Source: Marinobacter gelidimuriae (GTDB lineage: Bacteria > Pseudomonadota > Gammaproteobacteria > Pseudomonadales > Oleiphilaceae). From it: a DNA stretch of 52,795 nt. Below are positions 17,617-27,915 of the stretch, in pieces. Made by a program: the position numbers and the translations under genes. The notes under the pieces were generated by a model that had not been told where the DNA came from, did not search any database, and worked only from the letters and a program-made list of their open reading frames with translations. The stretch spans positions 178 to 52,972 of the forward strand of contig NZ_KB889877.1 of NCBI RefSeq assembly GCF_000372805.1, in the 5' to 3' direction. Position 1 is the stretch's first letter, and each line of letters begins with the position of its first letter.

Positions 17617-18921
17617 ATGCAAGTGTCTGTTGAAACGACTTCCAACATCGAACGTCACATGACGATTGGTGTGCCCGCCCAGGAAATTGACCAGGCGGTT
17701 CAGAAGCGCCTGCAGGAAACTGCGCGCACGGTACGCCTGAATGGTTTCCGCCCGGGCAAAGTGCCTATGAGCGTGGCAAAGCGTCGTTTCGGTGACAGCG
17801 TGCGTCAGGAAATTGTGGGCGAAATCATGCGCGACAATTACGTTAAGGCGTTGCAGGAGCAGGACCTTAATCCCGCTGGCTGGCCACGCTTCGAACCCAA
17901 GACCATGGAAGAAGGCAAAGACCTCGAATTTGTGGCCATCTTCGAAGTGCTGCCGGAAATCGAGCTGGGCGACCTGTCTGCGGTTACCATCGAGAGGCCC
18001 CAGGCTGATGTAACCGATGCAGACATCGACACCATGATTGACAACCTGTGCACCCAGCAGGCCACCATGAAGTCGGTCAAGCGCAAGGCCAAGAACAAAG
18101 ACATAGCCGTTATTGATTTCAAAGGCACTATCGACGGTGAAGAATTCGAAGGCGGCGCGGCTGAAAAGCATCGCTTGACCCTCGGCTCTGGCCAGATGAT
18201 TCCAGGCTTCGAGACAGCCATCGTGGGCAGTAAGGCCGGCGAGGAATTGGAAATCGACGTGACTTTCCCCGAGGACTACCACAACGAAGAGTTGAAAGGT
18301 AAACCAGTCAAATTTCAGGTCACGATCCACGAAGTGGAAGAGCCGCAGCTGCCAGAACTGGATGCCGAGTTCTTCAAGAAGTTCGGCATTGAGGCCGAAG
18401 ACGAAGCTGCGTTCCGCGTAGAAGTGAAAAAGAACATGGAGCGTGAGCTCAAACAGGCGATTTCCAACAAGGTCAAAAACGACGTTGTGGACGCGCTGCT
18501 GAACAGCACAGAGCTTGACGTTCCGGCGTCCTTGGTTGATCAGGAAATTGACCGTCTGCGTCAGGACGCGGTTAAACGCTTCGGCGGCCAGATGGATTTC
18601 CAGCAACTGCCTAAAGAAATCTTCGAAGAGCAGGCCACGCGTCGCGTGAAAACCGGGCTGTTATTCCAGGAAGTGGTCAAGAAGAATGAATTGACCGCCG
18701 ACGCGGAAAAAGTAGAAGAAAAGATCCAGGAAATTGCGTCTACGTATGAACAACCTGAGGAAGTGATTGCACACTTCAACAGCAGTCCAGAGGAGAAGTC
18801 CCAGATAGAATCTACCGTTCTGGAAGATGCAGTGGTTGAATATGTGCTGAGTCGGGCCCAAGTAACTGAAAAGGCCATGACGTACGAAGAGGCCATTCAG
18901 GCGGGTCAAACCCAGCGTTGA
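17617..18921 (+). CDS. tig: Trigger factor
   Basis: A 434-residue ribosome-associated chaperone and prolyl isomerase that meets nascent chains at the exit tunnel. The N-terminal ribosome-binding domain includes the GFRPGKVP signature (residues ~44-51) that docks on L23. A central FKBP-type domain (around [35 protein letters not shown]) and a C-terminal helical arm domain follow. Length matches E. coli (432). GAGGATTCTCC precedes the ATG. It heads the conserved tig-clpP-clpX-lon-hupB-ppiD block. Confidence 0.97.
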   Translation: MQVSVETTSNIERHMTIGVPAQEIDQAVQKRLQETARTVRLNGFRPGKVPMSVAKRRFGDSVRQEIVGEIMRDNYVKALQEQDLNPAGWPRFEPKTMEEGKDLEFVAIFEVLPEIELGDLSAVTIERPQADVTDADIDTMIDNLCTQQATMKSVKRKAKNKDIAVIDFKGTIDGEEFEGGAAEKHRLTLGSGQMIPGFETAIVGSKAGEELEIDVTFPEDYHNEELKGKPVKFQVTIHEVEEPQLPELDAEFFKKFGIEAEDEAAFRVEVKKNMERELKQAISNKVKNDVVDALLNSTELDVPASLVDQEIDRLRQDAVKRFGGQMDFQQLPKEIFEEQATRRVKTGLLFQEVVKKNELTADAEKVEEKIQEIASTYEQPEEVIAHFNSSPEEKSQIESTVLEDAVVEYVLSRAQVTEKAMTYEEAIQAGQTQR

Positions 18922-19015
18922 TAGTAGGCCGGTTGCAAACGTTAGCAGCCGGCATGTCTGGCTGTTTTTTCTAAGACAGCCCATGCCCATTGTTCATAAG
19001 GAGTTCAGGCGCATC

Positions 19016-19651
19016 ATGATGCAAAAACCAATTGATGGTTCCGCAATGTCACCCAGTGCCGCCCTGGTGCCGATGGTTATTGAGCAAACGGCGCGCGGCG
19101 AGCGTTCGTTTGACATTTATTCCCGCCTGTTGAAAGAGCGGGTCATATTTATGGTAGGCCCGGTGGAAGATCACATGGCCAACCTGGTGGTGGCACAGTT
19201 GCTGTTTCTGGAATCAGAAAATCCGGACAAAGACATCCATCTTTATATCAATAGTCCGGGCGGTTCGGTAAGCGCCGGTATGTCGATTTACGACACCATG
19301 CAGTTTATCAAACCCGATGTTGCGACTTTGTGCGTGGGCCAGGCGGCCAGCATGGGTGCATTCCTGTTGGCGGGCGGTGCTGCGGGCAAACGCGCCTGCC
19401 TGCCGAACTCGCGGGTGATGATTCACCAGCCGCTGGGTGGCTATCAGGGCCAGGCAACGGATATAGAGATTCACACCCGCGAGATTCTCAAGATTCGCCA
19501 CACCCTGAATTCCATTCTGGCGCACCATACCGGCCAGGATCTGGAAACCATTTCACGCGATACCGATCGTGACAATTTTATGGATCCGACCCAGGCTAAG
19601 GCCTATGGTCTGATTGATTCAGTACTTGATAAGCGCGTACCGAATAAATAA
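19016..19651 (+). CDS. clpP: ATP-dependent Clp protease proteolytic subunit
   Basis: A 211-residue serine protease that forms the 14-mer barrel used with ClpX or ClpA. The catalytic Ser lies in [11 protein letters not shown] and the His in [19 protein letters not shown]; the Asp follows near RDTDRDNFM. The N-terminus carries a short propeptide-like stretch before [10 protein letters not shown]. Two adjacent ATGs (19016, 19019) follow an AAGGAG at 18998-19003, with longer than usual spacing; the in-frame ATG at 18983 lies upstream of that site. It is followed by clpX with an 83-base gap. Confidence 0.96.
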   Translation: MMQKPIDGSAMSPSAALVPMVIEQTARGERSFDIYSRLLKERVIFMVGPVEDHMANLVVAQLLFLESENPDKDIHLYINSPGGSVSAGMSIYDTMQFIKPDVATLCVGQAASMGAFLLAGGAAGKRACLPNSRVMIHQPLGGYQGQATDIEIHTREILKIRHTLNSILAHHTGQDLETISRDTDRDNFMDPTQAKAYGLIDSVLDKRVPNK

Positions 19652-19734
19652 TACTTGGGTAACACGCTCCATCCGTGGCCGGCGTGGCGGTTCGTTTTAA
19701 CCGGCGCAGGCAAACAGAGATCAGAGGTATTTCA

Positions 19735-21018
19735 ATGGCAGACGAAAGAAACGGCAGAGGTGACGATAGCAGCAAGTTGCTGTACTGCTCGTTTTGTGGA
19801 AAGAGCCAGCACGAAGTCCGGAAGCTCATAGCAGGGCCTTCGGTGTTTGTCTGCGACGAATGCGTTGACCTTTGCAATGACATTATCCGTGAAGAAATTC
19901 AGGAAAATGCTCAGGAAGAGGCCAGCGATCGTCTGCCGACACCGGCCGAGATCCGTGAAACACTGAACGAGTACGTGATCGGCCAGGACCGGGCTAAAGT
20001 GGTGCTGGCAGTTGCTGTATATAATCACTACAAGCGTTTGCGTTATGGTGAGGGCAAGGCCGAAGTCGAGCTGGGCAAAAGCAACATTCTGCTGATTGGT
20101 CCTACTGGCAGCGGCAAGACCCTACTGGCTGAAACGTTGGCGCGGGTGCTGAATGTACCCTTTACCATTGCCGACGCTACCACCCTGACCGAAGCCGGTT
20201 ATGTGGGGGAGGACGTTGAAAATATCATTCAGAAGTTGCTGCAGAAATGCGATTATGATGTTGAGAAAGCCCAGCGGGGCATTGTCTACATCGACGAAAT
20301 CGACAAGATTTCCCGCAAGTCTGACAACCCATCCATCACCCGGGATGTGTCTGGTGAAGGTGTGCAGCAGGCGCTGTTGAAGCTGATTGAAGGCACCGTG
20401 GCTTCGGTACCACCCCAAGGCGGCCGTAAGCACCCGCAGCAGGAGTTCCTGCAGGTGGACACAAGCAATATTCTGTTTATTTGCGGTGGTGCGTTTGCCG
20501 GTTTGGAGAAGGTGATACAGCAACGCTCTGCGCGTTCGTCCATCGGCTTTTCAGCAGAAGTGGCGAGCAAGGACAACATCAAATCCGCCGGCGAGATCAT
20601 CAAAGATGTTCAAACCGAAGATCTGGTGAGATTTGGCTTGATTCCGGAGTTTGTCGGCCGCTTGCCGGTTGTGGCAACCCTGACCGAGCTGGACGAAGAC
20701 GCCCTGGTTCAGATCCTGACCGAGCCCATGAACGCTTTGACCAAGCAGTACCAGAAGCTGTTCGAAATGGAAGGTGTAGAACTGGATTTCCGTGAGGAAG
20801 CCCTGCGCGCGGTGGCTGGTAAAGCGAAAGAACGCAATACCGGTGCTCGTGGTTTGCGCTCGATTATGGAAGCAACGCTGTTAGACACCATGTATCAGAT
20901 CCCGTCGGAACAGGATGTGTGCAAGGTGGTGGTTGATGAAAGCGTGGTCAGCGGTGATTCTGAACCGTTCAAGATTTACGCCAACAACGACCTGGCCAAA
21001 GTTGCGCCGGACGATTGA
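19735..21018 (+). CDS. clpX: ATP-dependent Clp protease ATP-binding subunit ClpX
   Basis: A 427-residue AAA+ unfoldase that recognises tagged proteins and feeds ClpP. The N-terminal zinc domain has four Cys (CSFCGKSQ and CDECVDLC). Walker A is GPTGSGKT, Walker [10 protein letters not shown]; the pore loop (GYVGEDVE), sensor regions and an IGF-type ClpP loop (here [10 protein letters not shown]) are visible. The ATG at 19735 ([18 protein letters not shown]) follows AGAGG and matches the family start. Confidence 0.97.
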   Translation: MADERNGRGDDSSKLLYCSFCGKSQHEVRKLIAGPSVFVCDECVDLCNDIIREEIQENAQEEASDRLPTPAEIRETLNEYVIGQDRAKVVLAVAVYNHYKRLRYGEGKAEVELGKSNILLIGPTGSGKTLLAETLARVLNVPFTIADATTLTEAGYVGEDVENIIQKLLQKCDYDVEKAQRGIVYIDEIDKISRKSDNPSITRDVSGEGVQQALLKLIEGTVASVPPQGGRKHPQQEFLQVDTSNILFICGGAFAGLEKVIQQRSARSSIGFSAEVASKDNIKSAGEIIKDVQTEDLVRFGLIPEFVGRLPVVATLTELDEDALVQILTEPMNALTKQYQKLFEMEGVELDFREEALRAVAGKAKERNTGARGLRSIMEATLLDTMYQIPSEQDVCKVVVDESVVSGDSEPFKIYANNDLAKVAPDD

Positions 21019-21042
21019 TTTGCTAAATCCGCGTAATGACTG

Positions 21043-21070
21043 AAAAAGGGGCTGATTAGCCCCTTTTTTT
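21043..21070 (+). terminator. Intrinsic terminator after clpX
   Basis: AAAAAGGGGCT, the loop GATT, then AGCCCC and seven Ts: a strong Rho-independent terminator separating clpPX from lon. Confidence 0.95.
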
Positions 21071-21144
21071 ATGTCGCAGAGGCCCCAATGATTGATGTTA
21101 TGCTTATTAAAACTCTTTATTGATACCCCGTCAGAGGATTCCCT

Positions 21145-23562
21145 ATGACCCGGATACCCGAAGAAACCGTGAAAGTTTACCCACTGCTCCCGTTGCGCGA
21201 CGTGGTGGTGTTCCCGCACATGGTTGTGCCCCTGTTTGTGGGCCGAGAGAAGTCTATCCAGGCGCTGGAAGCCGCGATGGAACGCGGCAAGGAAATTCTG
21301 CTGGTCGCCCAGCGTGATGCGGCCACAGACGACCCCGGCGTAAGCGACGTTTTCAACATTGGCACCCTGGCCACCATCCTGCAGATGCTGCGACTGCCAG
21401 ACGGCACCGTGAAAGTGCTGGTAGAGGGCAACGAACGTACCGCGCTGGAACAGATTGAAGATGGCGACTACCTGATAGCACACGCCCGCATTCTGCACGA
21501 AGAACCCTTGCCGGAGCGTGAAGAAGAAGTACTCAGCAAAACCTTGATGGAAGAGTTCGAGAAGTTTGTGAAGCTCTCCAAAAAAGTGCCGGCCGAGGTC
21601 TCTGGTGCGCTCAATGGAATTACCGGCGTAGAGCGCCTGGTGGATACCATTGCTGCCCATCTGGACTTGCAGATTCCGCAAAAGCAGGAGCTGCTTGAAG
21701 CGCTGGATACCCGTGAGCGAATTGAACTGCTGCTGGGCAAGCTGGACGGCGAAATTGACCTGATTGAAGTGGAAAAGCGCATCCGTGGCCGGGTCAAAAA
21801 GCAGATGGAACGCAGCCAGCGCGAGTATTACCTGAACGAACAGATGAAGGCCATTCAGAAAGAAATGGGCCAGATGGGCGACGGTAATAACGATTTCGAG
21901 GAGCTGGAACAGAAGCTGGAAGACGCCGGTCTGCCGGAAGAAGCCCGCAAAAAAACGGAAAGCGAGCTGAACAAACTGAAAATGATGTCGCCCATGTCGG
22001 CGGAAGCCACAGTGGTGCGTGGCTATATCGACTGGATGTTGGCGGTGCCTTGGAAAAAGCGCAGCCGCGTGCGCCACGATATCGATAGGGCCCGCGAAAT
22101 ACTCGATGAAGATCATTACGGTCTGGACGAGGTAAAAACCCGCATTCTGGAATACCTGGCGGTACAAACCCGGGTGAAGAAGATCAAAGGGCCGGTGTTG
22201 TGCCTGGTAGGGCCTCCTGGAGTGGGTAAAACCTCTTTGGGGCAGTCCATTGCCCGTGCCACCAATCGCAAGTACACCCGTATGGCCCTGGGCGGCGTGC
22301 GTGACGAAGCCGAAATTCGCGGCCACCGCAAAACATACATCGGCGCTTTGCCTGGTAAGCTGCTGCAGAAACTGGCCAAGGTCGGGGTGAAAAATCCGCT
22401 GTTCCTGTTCGATGAAATCGACAAAATGGGCATGGATCAACGCGGAGACCCCGGCTCTGCGCTGCTGGAAGTGCTAGACCCGGAACAGAATCACACCTTC
22501 AACGATCACTATCTGGAAGTGGATTACGATCTGTCGGATGTGATGTTCGTATGCACCTCGAATTCGATGAATATGCCGTCGGCGCTGCTGGACCGAATGG
22601 AAATTATCCGCATTCCGGGTTACACCGAAGATGAAAAAGTGAATATCGCTCTGCGTTACTTGGTGCCCAAGCAGATAAAGGCCAACGGTCTACGCGGCAA
22701 AGAACTGGATCTTCCGGAAGAAACTCTGCGCGACCTGGTGCGTTACTACACCCGCGAGGCTGGCGTACGTGGACTGGAGCGCGAGATTGCCAAGATCTGC
22801 CGTAAGGTGGTGCGTGAGCACGTCTCAAGCGGCGATAAGAACCAGGTAACGATAACGCCGGCGATGCTGGAAGACTACTCTGGCGTGCAGAAATTCAAAT
22901 ACGGCCTGGCAGAAGAAAATAACGAAATTGGCCAGGTGACCGGTCTGGCATGGACCCAGGTAGGTGGCGAATTGCTGACCATCGAATGTGCGCTTACGCC
23001 GGGTAAAGGTCGAGTGGTGAAAACCGGTTCGTTGGGCGACGTTATGCAGGAGTCTATCCAGACGGCATTAACCGTTGTGCGCAGTCGCGCTAAAGCGCTG
23101 GGTATTGCCGACGATTTCCACGAAAAACACGATTTGCACGTGCATGTGCCCGAGGGCGCGACGCCAAAAGACGGCCCCAGTGCTGGTATAGGTATGTGTA
23201 CGGCACTGGTGTCGGCGTTAACCCGTAACCCGGTGCGCAGTGACGTCGCGATGACCGGTGAAATAACCTTGCGCGGTCGTGTTTTGCCCATCGGCGGGCT
23301 TAAGGAAAAGCTGCTGGCGGCTCATCGAGGAGGCATTAAAACGGTTATTATTCCTGATGAAAATATTAGAGATCTCAAAGAGATACCGGAAAATATCAAA
23401 GAGTCACTGGAGATTCGGCCGGTCAAGTGGATTGATGAAGTACTAGACATTGCGTTGGTGTATGCACCGGAGGTAATGGCGGGCGATATTGCCGAAAAAA
23501 CAGCCGCCAAGGCCGGTTGTGGTGACGACGCAGAATCGAACGAACGCCCAAATACGCACTAA
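21145..23562 (+). CDS. lon: Lon protease
   Basis: An 805-residue ATP-dependent serine protease that degrades misfolded and regulatory proteins. The domains run in order: N-terminal LonN substrate domain (residues 1-~200), a coiled-coil linker (~200-300), an AAA+ module with Walker [10 protein letters not shown] and Walker [11 protein letters not shown], and a C-terminal protease domain with the Ser/Lys dyad ([11 protein letters not shown] and [14 protein letters not shown]). It has its own upstream region after the clpX terminator and a large inverted repeat after it. Its tail (ASNERPNTH region) is variable, as usual. Confidence 0.97.
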   Translation: MTRIPEETVKVYPLLPLRDVVVFPHMVVPLFVGREKSIQALEAAMERGKEILLVAQRDAATDDPGVSDVFNIGTLATILQMLRLPDGTVKVLVEGNERTALEQIEDGDYLIAHARILHEEPLPEREEEVLSKTLMEEFEKFVKLSKKVPAEVSGALNGITGVERLVDTIAAHLDLQIPQKQELLEALDTRERIELLLGKLDGEIDLIEVEKRIRGRVKKQMERSQREYYLNEQMKAIQKEMGQMGDGNNDFEELEQKLEDAGLPEEARKKTESELNKLKMMSPMSAEATVVRGYIDWMLAVPWKKRSRVRHDIDRAREILDEDHYGLDEVKTRILEYLAVQTRVKKIKGPVLCLVGPPGVGKTSLGQSIARATNRKYTRMALGGVRDEAEIRGHRKTYIGALPGKLLQKLAKVGVKNPLFLFDEIDKMGMDQRGDPGSALLEVLDPEQNHTFNDHYLEVDYDLSDVMFVCTSNSMNMPSALLDRMEIIRIPGYTEDEKVNIALRYLVPKQIKANGLRGKELDLPEETLRDLVRYYTREAGVRGLEREIAKICRKVVREHVSSGDKNQVTITPAMLEDYSGVQKFKYGLAEENNEIGQVTGLAWTQVGGELLTIECALTPGKGRVVKTGSLGDVMQESIQTALTVVRSRAKALGIADDFHEKHDLHVHVPEGATPKDGPSAGIGMCTALVSALTRNPVRSDVAMTGEITLRGRVLPIGGLKEKLLAAHRGGIKTVIIPDENIRDLKEIPENIKESLEIRPVKWIDEVLDIALVYAPEVMAGDIAEKTAAKAGCGDDAESNERPNTH

Positions 23563-23585
23563 AACCGACATGAATTGTTGACACA

Positions 23586-23644
23586 CGGGAGAGCCCATTG
23601 GTATAACTGTTTCGCCGTGAAGCAGCCTGTACCAAGGGCTCCCG
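23586..23644 (+). terminator. Long inverted repeat after lon
   Basis: CGGGAGAGCCCATTGGTA (23586-23603) pairs with TACCAAGGGCTCCCG (23630-23644), with small bulges and a ~26-base loop. A short T-rich stretch (CGTTTC) follows. It probably ends or stabilises the lon transcript. Confidence 0.5.
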
Positions 23645-23660
23645 CGTTTCATAATGCTAT

Positions 23661-23692
23661 TCCGACTAACGGTTTACCGCTCCGACTAACGG
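23661..23692. repeat. Direct repeat TCCGACTAACGG upstream of hupB
   Basis: The 12-mer TCCGACTAACGG occurs at 23661-23672 and 23681-23692, exactly 20 bases apart, i.e. about two helical turns and therefore on the same face of the DNA. It lies ~125 bases upstream of hupB. It may be a regulator site or a small duplication. Confidence 0.6.
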
Positions 23693-23815
23693 ATTGTTGC
23701 CGCAAGGAATAAAAATAATTGCCGAATGGAATTCTGCAAACGTATGTGCAATAGTCTCTGCGTTTGAGATCCACCGACCTATAACATCTTCAACCTGTAA
23801 TCGAAGGGGTTTAGT

Positions 23816-24088
23816 GTGAACAAGTCCGAACTTATTGATGCAATTGCAGAGTCTGCTGATATTTCCAAAGCCGCCGCTGGCCGCGCTCTGGATGCCATGA
23901 CCACCTCCATTACCAGTGCCCTGAAAAAGGAGGACCAGGTAACGTTGATTGGTTTTGGTACTTTCTCCGTGAAAGAACGAGCTGCCCGCACTGGCCGTAA
24001 CCCGCAGACAGGCGCCGAGATTCAGATTAAGGCTTCTAAAGTGCCTGGTTTCAAAGCAGGTAAGGCCCTGAAAGACGCCGTTAAGTAA
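23816..24088 (+). CDS. hupB: DNA-binding protein HU, beta type
   Basis: A 90-residue nucleoid protein that bends and wraps DNA as a dimer. The fold is complete: helical base ([25 protein letters not shown]), beta arm with the GRNPQTG signature, and C-terminal helix. It appears to start with GTG at 23816 after a GAAGGGG site, giving the family N-terminus MNKSELI. The position after lon and before ppiD is conserved in gammaproteobacteria. Tandem hairpins follow. Confidence 0.95.
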   Translation: MNKSELIDAIAESADISKAAAGRALDAMTTSITSALKKEDQVTLIGFGTFSVKERAARTGRNPQTGAEIQIKASKVPGFKAGKALKDAVK

Positions 24089-24102
24089 CGGGTTTTTTGA
24101 CG

Positions 24103-24169
24103 GCAGCTCCGCGTTTTGGAGCTGCGCCAGAAATATTAAAGGCGCATTCCACACTGAATGCGCCTTTTT
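24103..24169 (+). terminator. Tandem hairpin terminators after hupB
   Basis: A first stem, GCAGCTCC/GGAGCTGC (24103-24125), is followed by a second, GGCGCATTC/GAATGCGCC (24141-24164), which runs into five Ts. The second is a convincing intrinsic terminator; the first may be a back-up or a 3' end protector. Confidence 0.85.
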
Positions 24170-24262
24170 ACGTTAACAACGCCAGAATTGCGTTGACGAC
24201 GATAAAAAATTCGCCGGCATTCGCTGGCACAGTACGACCTTGAACAGGGATTCGGGAGACAC

Positions 24263-26116
24263 ATGCTTCAAGATATGCGGGAAAACGCCCAGGGCACCAT
24301 TGCCAAGGTTATTATCGGCTTGCTGATTTTATCGCTTTCCGTTTGGGGAATGGACGCCATTATTGGCGGCTTCGGTGGCGAACCGGAAGTGGCTACGGTG
24401 AATGGCCAAGACATTACCGAGCGCGAATTTTTGCGGGTGGTGCAGCTGGAAAGTCAGAACCGCCTGTCCCGTATGGAACGGCCGGATCCTTCTCTGTTGA
24501 ACGAAGATCAGATTCGAGTTGACGTACTGCAGGCACTGATTGAAGAACAGGTGTTGGCGCAGGACGCAGACCGGCAGGGTCTGGCGTTGTCTGATGCCGA
24601 TATTGATGCGCTGATCACCCAGATGCCGCAGTTTCAGGTAGACGGCCAGTTCAATCGCGATCAGTTTGTTGCTACCGTCCGCAATGTGGGTATGGGCGTT
24701 GGCGAATTCCGCGATGCCATGCGCAAGCAAACCGTGGTGAACCAGATTCGCGCCGGTATTGTCGCCAGCGGCGTTGTTACCAGCAATAGCATTACGCGGC
24801 TGATGCAGATTCAAAATCAGACCCGCGACTTCCGTCTGCTGAATATTTCTGCCAGCGCCGTGGCTGACCAGGTAAACGTCAGCGCCAATGACATACAGGC
24901 GTTTTACGACAGCAACCCAAACTTGTTTCAGCAGGCCGAGCAAGTCGATGTCAGCTATGTTGTGTTATCGCTGGACGCGTTGGCTGACGCCATCGTCATC
25001 AGTGACGAAGAGCTTCTGACTTATTACCAAAGTCGCGAAGCCGATCTGGCTCGCGAAGAGCGCCGGGCGGCGCATATCCTGATTGAAGACACCGCCGATG
25101 CGGACGCCGTTGTTGAGAGTATCCAACAGCGCCTGGCTGACGGTGAAGACTTCGCAGCGCTGGCGCAGGAACTGTCGATTGATACGGTTTCTGGCGAGCA
25201 GGGCGGCGATCTGGGCTTTGCCGGCCGTGGGGTTTACGACCCGGCCTTCGATGAAGCTCTGTTCAGACTTGAACCCGGCGCTGTTTCAGACCCGGTGCGC
25301 ACCAGTTTTGGTGTACACCTGATCAAATTGAACGACGTTCGCCGTTCAGACGTGCCCGCCCTGGCCGACGTTGCCGCGCAGTTGCGTGACGATCTGTCCC
25401 GCGAGCAAGCGCGTGAAGCTTATGCCCAGGCACGTACAACACTGGCGGACTCGGCTTACGCGGCCGACAATCTGGAAGGGCCAGCGAAAGACCTGAATCT
25501 TGAGCTTCGCCAGGCTGACAAGATTACCCGTAACGGTGGCGGTGAGCCGTTTGATCATGCCGGACTGGTGCGCCAGTTGTTTTCGGAAGACGTATTGAAC
25601 GGTGGCTATAACACCGAGCTGATTGACGTTGCCAAAAATCGCGCTGTGGTCGCCCGCGTGCGGGTTTATCGCGAGGCCGAGGTGTTGCCGCTAGACGGCG
25701 TGGAGGACGCTATTCGCAGCAATCTGGAAGCCGAGCAAACCCGTACCGCGCTGGTGGCCCGTGCCAGCGAAATGGCCGCGCAGTTACAGGCCGGCGAATC
25801 GTTGCCGGATATCGCCGACGACAGCTGGACTGCTTACAGCGAACAGCCCCGCAGTGCGCCGGAATTAGGCGGTGGCGTCATGCAGACGGTTTACGCGTTG
25901 CCGCGCCCACAGGCAGGTGACGTCAGCTATGGCTACACTATTACTGGTAACAGTGCCGTTGTAATCGCTCTGGGTAAGGTTAACGAAGGCGAGGTAAACA
26001 CCGACAGCACCGAATACGTGCAGTTGCAGGAGTTTCTGGCCTCACTGGATGGCCAACGCGAATATACGGCCTACCAGCAGTGGCTGCGGAATAACGCCGA
26101 GGTGGGGCGCCCGTAG
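24263..26116 (+). CDS. ppiD: Periplasmic chaperone PpiD (SurA-N and parvulin domains)
   Basis: A 617-residue inner-membrane-anchored periplasmic folding factor. One N-terminal transmembrane helix (VIIGLLILSLSVWGMDAII, residues ~17-35) is followed by a SurA-like chaperone domain. A parvulin domain (around RRAAHILIEDTADADAV to GVHLIKLNDVR, residues ~270-365) comes next, then a long C-terminal region. PpiD assists outer-membrane and secreted proteins leaving the Sec translocon. Length equals the family norm (~620). It stands alone between hairpins. Confidence 0.94.
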   Translation: MLQDMRENAQGTIAKVIIGLLILSLSVWGMDAIIGGFGGEPEVATVNGQDITEREFLRVVQLESQNRLSRMERPDPSLLNEDQIRVDVLQALIEEQVLAQDADRQGLALSDADIDALITQMPQFQVDGQFNRDQFVATVRNVGMGVGEFRDAMRKQTVVNQIRAGIVASGVVTSNSITRLMQIQNQTRDFRLLNISASAVADQVNVSANDIQAFYDSNPNLFQQAEQVDVSYVVLSLDALADAIVISDEELLTYYQSREADLAREERRAAHILIEDTADADAVVESIQQRLADGEDFAALAQELSIDTVSGEQGGDLGFAGRGVYDPAFDEALFRLEPGAVSDPVRTSFGVHLIKLNDVRRSDVPALADVAAQLRDDLSREQAREAYAQARTTLADSAYAADNLEGPAKDLNLELRQADKITRNGGGEPFDHAGLVRQLFSEDVLNGGYNTELIDVAKNRAVVARVRVYREAEVLPLDGVEDAIRSNLEAEQTRTALVARASEMAAQLQAGESLPDIADDSWTAYSEQPRSAPELGGGVMQTVYALPRPQAGDVSYGYTITGNSAVVIALGKVNEGEVNTDSTEYVQLQEFLASLDGQREYTAYQQWLRNNAEVGRP

Positions 26117-26184
26117 TACAAGTTTAGTACACAGCTAGCGTAAAGCTAGGGAGAAGCCAGGGCAGGATGACGCCCAAGGCGAGT

Positions 26185-26222
26185 AAAAAAGCCCGAACCG
26201 GCTATCCGGTTCGGGCTTTTTT
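26185..26222. terminator. Bidirectional terminator, ppiD/hexR
   Basis: AAAAAAGCCCGAACCGG, the loop CTAT, then CCGGTTCGGGCTTTTTT: a perfect stem flanked by A and T runs on both sides, placed between convergent ppiD and hexR. Confidence 0.95.
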
Positions 26223-26258
26223 ATTTCTAACGTCAAAGTTGCTTTAGGGCATGTGCTG

Positions 26259-27146
26259 TCAGGGTTGCGTCAGTGGCAGGCGGGTAGGGCGCAGGCTTTC
26301 TTTAATCTTTTTTAAGTGGCTGAGAAAATCCGGACCGCGCTTTAACGTCACCCCAGTAGCCAGAATGTCGATCACGGTAAGCTGGATAATACGCGACGAC
26401 ATGGGCATATACACTTCGGTATCTTCCGGCGAAATCACTGGTAATACCACGCTGGACACTGCCGCCAGGGGCGATTGAGGGTTGGTAATGCCAATGACTG
26501 TGGCGCCATTATCGCGGGCAATTTGTGCTATTTCCACGGTTTCCCGGGTGCGGCCGGTGTAAGAGATAGCCACAATCACATCGCCCACGTGGGAGCCGGC
26601 AGCCACCATTCGCTGAATCAAGGCGTCGTCGTAAGTCGTAACGGGTATGTTGAAGCGGAAAAATTTGTGCTGGGCGTCCATCGCCACCGACGCCGAGGCA
26701 CCCATGCCAAAGAAGCTGATCTGCTTGGCCTGAATTAGCGAATCGATGGCCTGCGTCAGGGCCTTGGCATCCAGCGTCTGGCGCGCCTTATCCAGGCTCG
26801 CCATGGTGCTGAGTATAATCTTGTCGGCAAACTCTGCCACTGTGTCGTCGGGCTCAACGTTCTGGCCGACATAGGGAGTGCCAGTGGCAATGCTTTGTGC
26901 CAGGCGAATCTTGAAGTCGGGAAAACCGGTGGCGGAAAACCCCCGGCAAAAACGGTTAACCGTCGGTTCGCTAACGTCAGACGCTCGCGCCAGCGCGGCA
27001 ATGCTGTAACGCGTTGCAGCGCTGGGGTCGCGCATGATGGCCTCTGCCACCTTGCGCTCGGATTTGTTGAGCTGCTCCAGCCTCTGCTGAATATCCTCGA
27101 GCAGATTATCATCCCTGCGGGAATGGGTGAGGGTAGTTGCAGCCAT
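26259..27146 (-). CDS. hexR: HexR, RpiR-family regulator of central carbon genes
   Basis: A 295-residue RpiR-family regulator. The N-terminal HTH (~20-95) includes [16 protein letters not shown] and [23 protein letters not shown]; the C-terminal SIS sugar-phosphate domain (~130-260) includes [19 protein letters not shown] and [12 protein letters not shown]. HexR of Pseudomonas and Shewanella binds KDPG and controls zwf-pgl-eda, gap, pyk and edd. Here it is divergent from a decayed zwf and close to eda, pyk and gap, which supports the name. Candidate operators with TGTAGTAAA lie in its own promoter region and before gap. Confidence 0.92.
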   Translation of the reverse strand: MAATTLTHSRRDDNLLEDIQQRLEQLNKSERKVAEAIMRDPSAATRYSIAALARASDVSEPTVNRFCRGFSATGFPDFKIRLAQSIATGTPYVGQNVEPDDTVAEFADKIILSTMASLDKARQTLDAKALTQAIDSLIQAKQISFFGMGASASVAMDAQHKFFRFNIPVTTYDDALIQRMVAAGSHVGDVIVAISYTGRTRETVEIAQIARDNGATVIGITNPQSPLAAVSSVVLPVISPEDTEVYMPMSSRIIQLTVIDILATGVTLKRGPDFLSHLKKIKESLRPTRLPLTQP

Positions 27147-27231
27147 GCCTGAAGCTCCCTGATTGCTTTGGTTGATACGAAATGTTTGATGTGAAATTTT
27201 AAAAATTATACCCTGTTTGATAGATTTGGGG

Positions 27232-27310
27232 TGTAGTAAACGTGTCGGAAGTGGGGTTAAATGACCAGATACTCCGATTTTAGCGACGATTATTGGATAA
27301 AATTACTACA
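27232..27310. promoter_or_regulatory. Candidate HexR operators between hexR and the zwf remnant
   Basis: TGTAGTAAA at 27232-27240 and its inverse TTACTACA at 27303-27310 (touching the remnant ATG) flank the intergenic region. The same TGTAGTAAA is found upstream of gap at 31255-31263. Published HexR sites are palindromes with TGTA...TACA ends; assignment to HexR is an inference. Confidence 0.5.
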
Positions 27311-27907
27311 ATGACCAAATCAGACCCTACTCGCTGCGATTTGATGATTTTTGGCGCCCTGGGCGAGGTCTACGCTGAAAGTGAGTTGTTCCGCATCGAC
27401 CACTATCTGGGTAAGGAGACAGTGCAAAACCTGATTGCTCTGCGTTTCGCCAACAATCTTTTTGCCTCCCAGTGGGATCAGAACCACATTTCCCACGTGG
27501 AAATCACCGTGGCAGAAAGCTTGGGTATTGAAGGGCATTGGGGCTATTTTGACAAGGCCGGGCAACTGCGTGACATGATTCAGAACCACCTGTTGCAACT
27601 GCTGTGCCTGATTGCCATGGATCCACCGTCTGATTTGTCGGCGGACAGCATTCGCGATGAGAAAGTGAAAGTGCTGAAAGCTCTGCGCAAAATTACGCCC
27701 GCCATGATGGAACATTACGCGGTGCCCGGATACCTTGATGGAAAAGGTGCTGATAAATCCAGTGATACCGAAACCTTTGTCGCCCTGAAAGTAGAAATCG
27801 ATAACTGGCGCTGGTCCGGTGTGCCATTACCTGATAACTGGGCGCAAATGCCAATCCGCGCGTTTCTGCGGTCGGGTTTGCACATTTTTTGGAGCCCCGC
27901 AAAGTGA
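27311..27907 (+). pseudogene. zwf: Collapsed zwf-pgl remnant (in-frame deletions)
   Basis: This 198-codon open frame is built from pieces of glucose-6-phosphate dehydrogenase and, at its end, 6-phosphogluconolactonase. [18 protein letters not shown] is the Zwf N-terminus, stopping inside the NADP motif. It jumps straight to [20 protein letters not shown] (the Zwf middle, with the substrate His/Lys motif) and continues to [17 protein letters not shown], where about 16 family residues are missing. After NWRWSGVP it switches to [19 protein letters not shown], which resembles the Pgl C-terminus. Over half of Zwf and nearly all of Pgl are gone, including the NADP-binding fold, so no enzyme activity is expected. 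The frame stays open across every junction up to eda. Confidence 0.85.
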
Positions 27908-27915
27908 CCTTATTG

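Noticed and set aside
17581..18606. A 341-codon minus-strand frame opposite tig
   Set aside because: Shadow of the trigger factor gene; no domain and no ribosome site of note.
21071..21144. Sigma-32 heat-shock promoter before lon
   Set aside because: CTTATTA and CCCCGTCA are only partial matches with wrong spacing; not strong enough to list.
20881..22440. A 519-codon open frame on the minus strand opposite clpX/lon
   Set aside because: It is a codon-bias shadow of lon; its translation is rich in His, Phe and Gln with no recognisable family, and lon is complete on the other strand.
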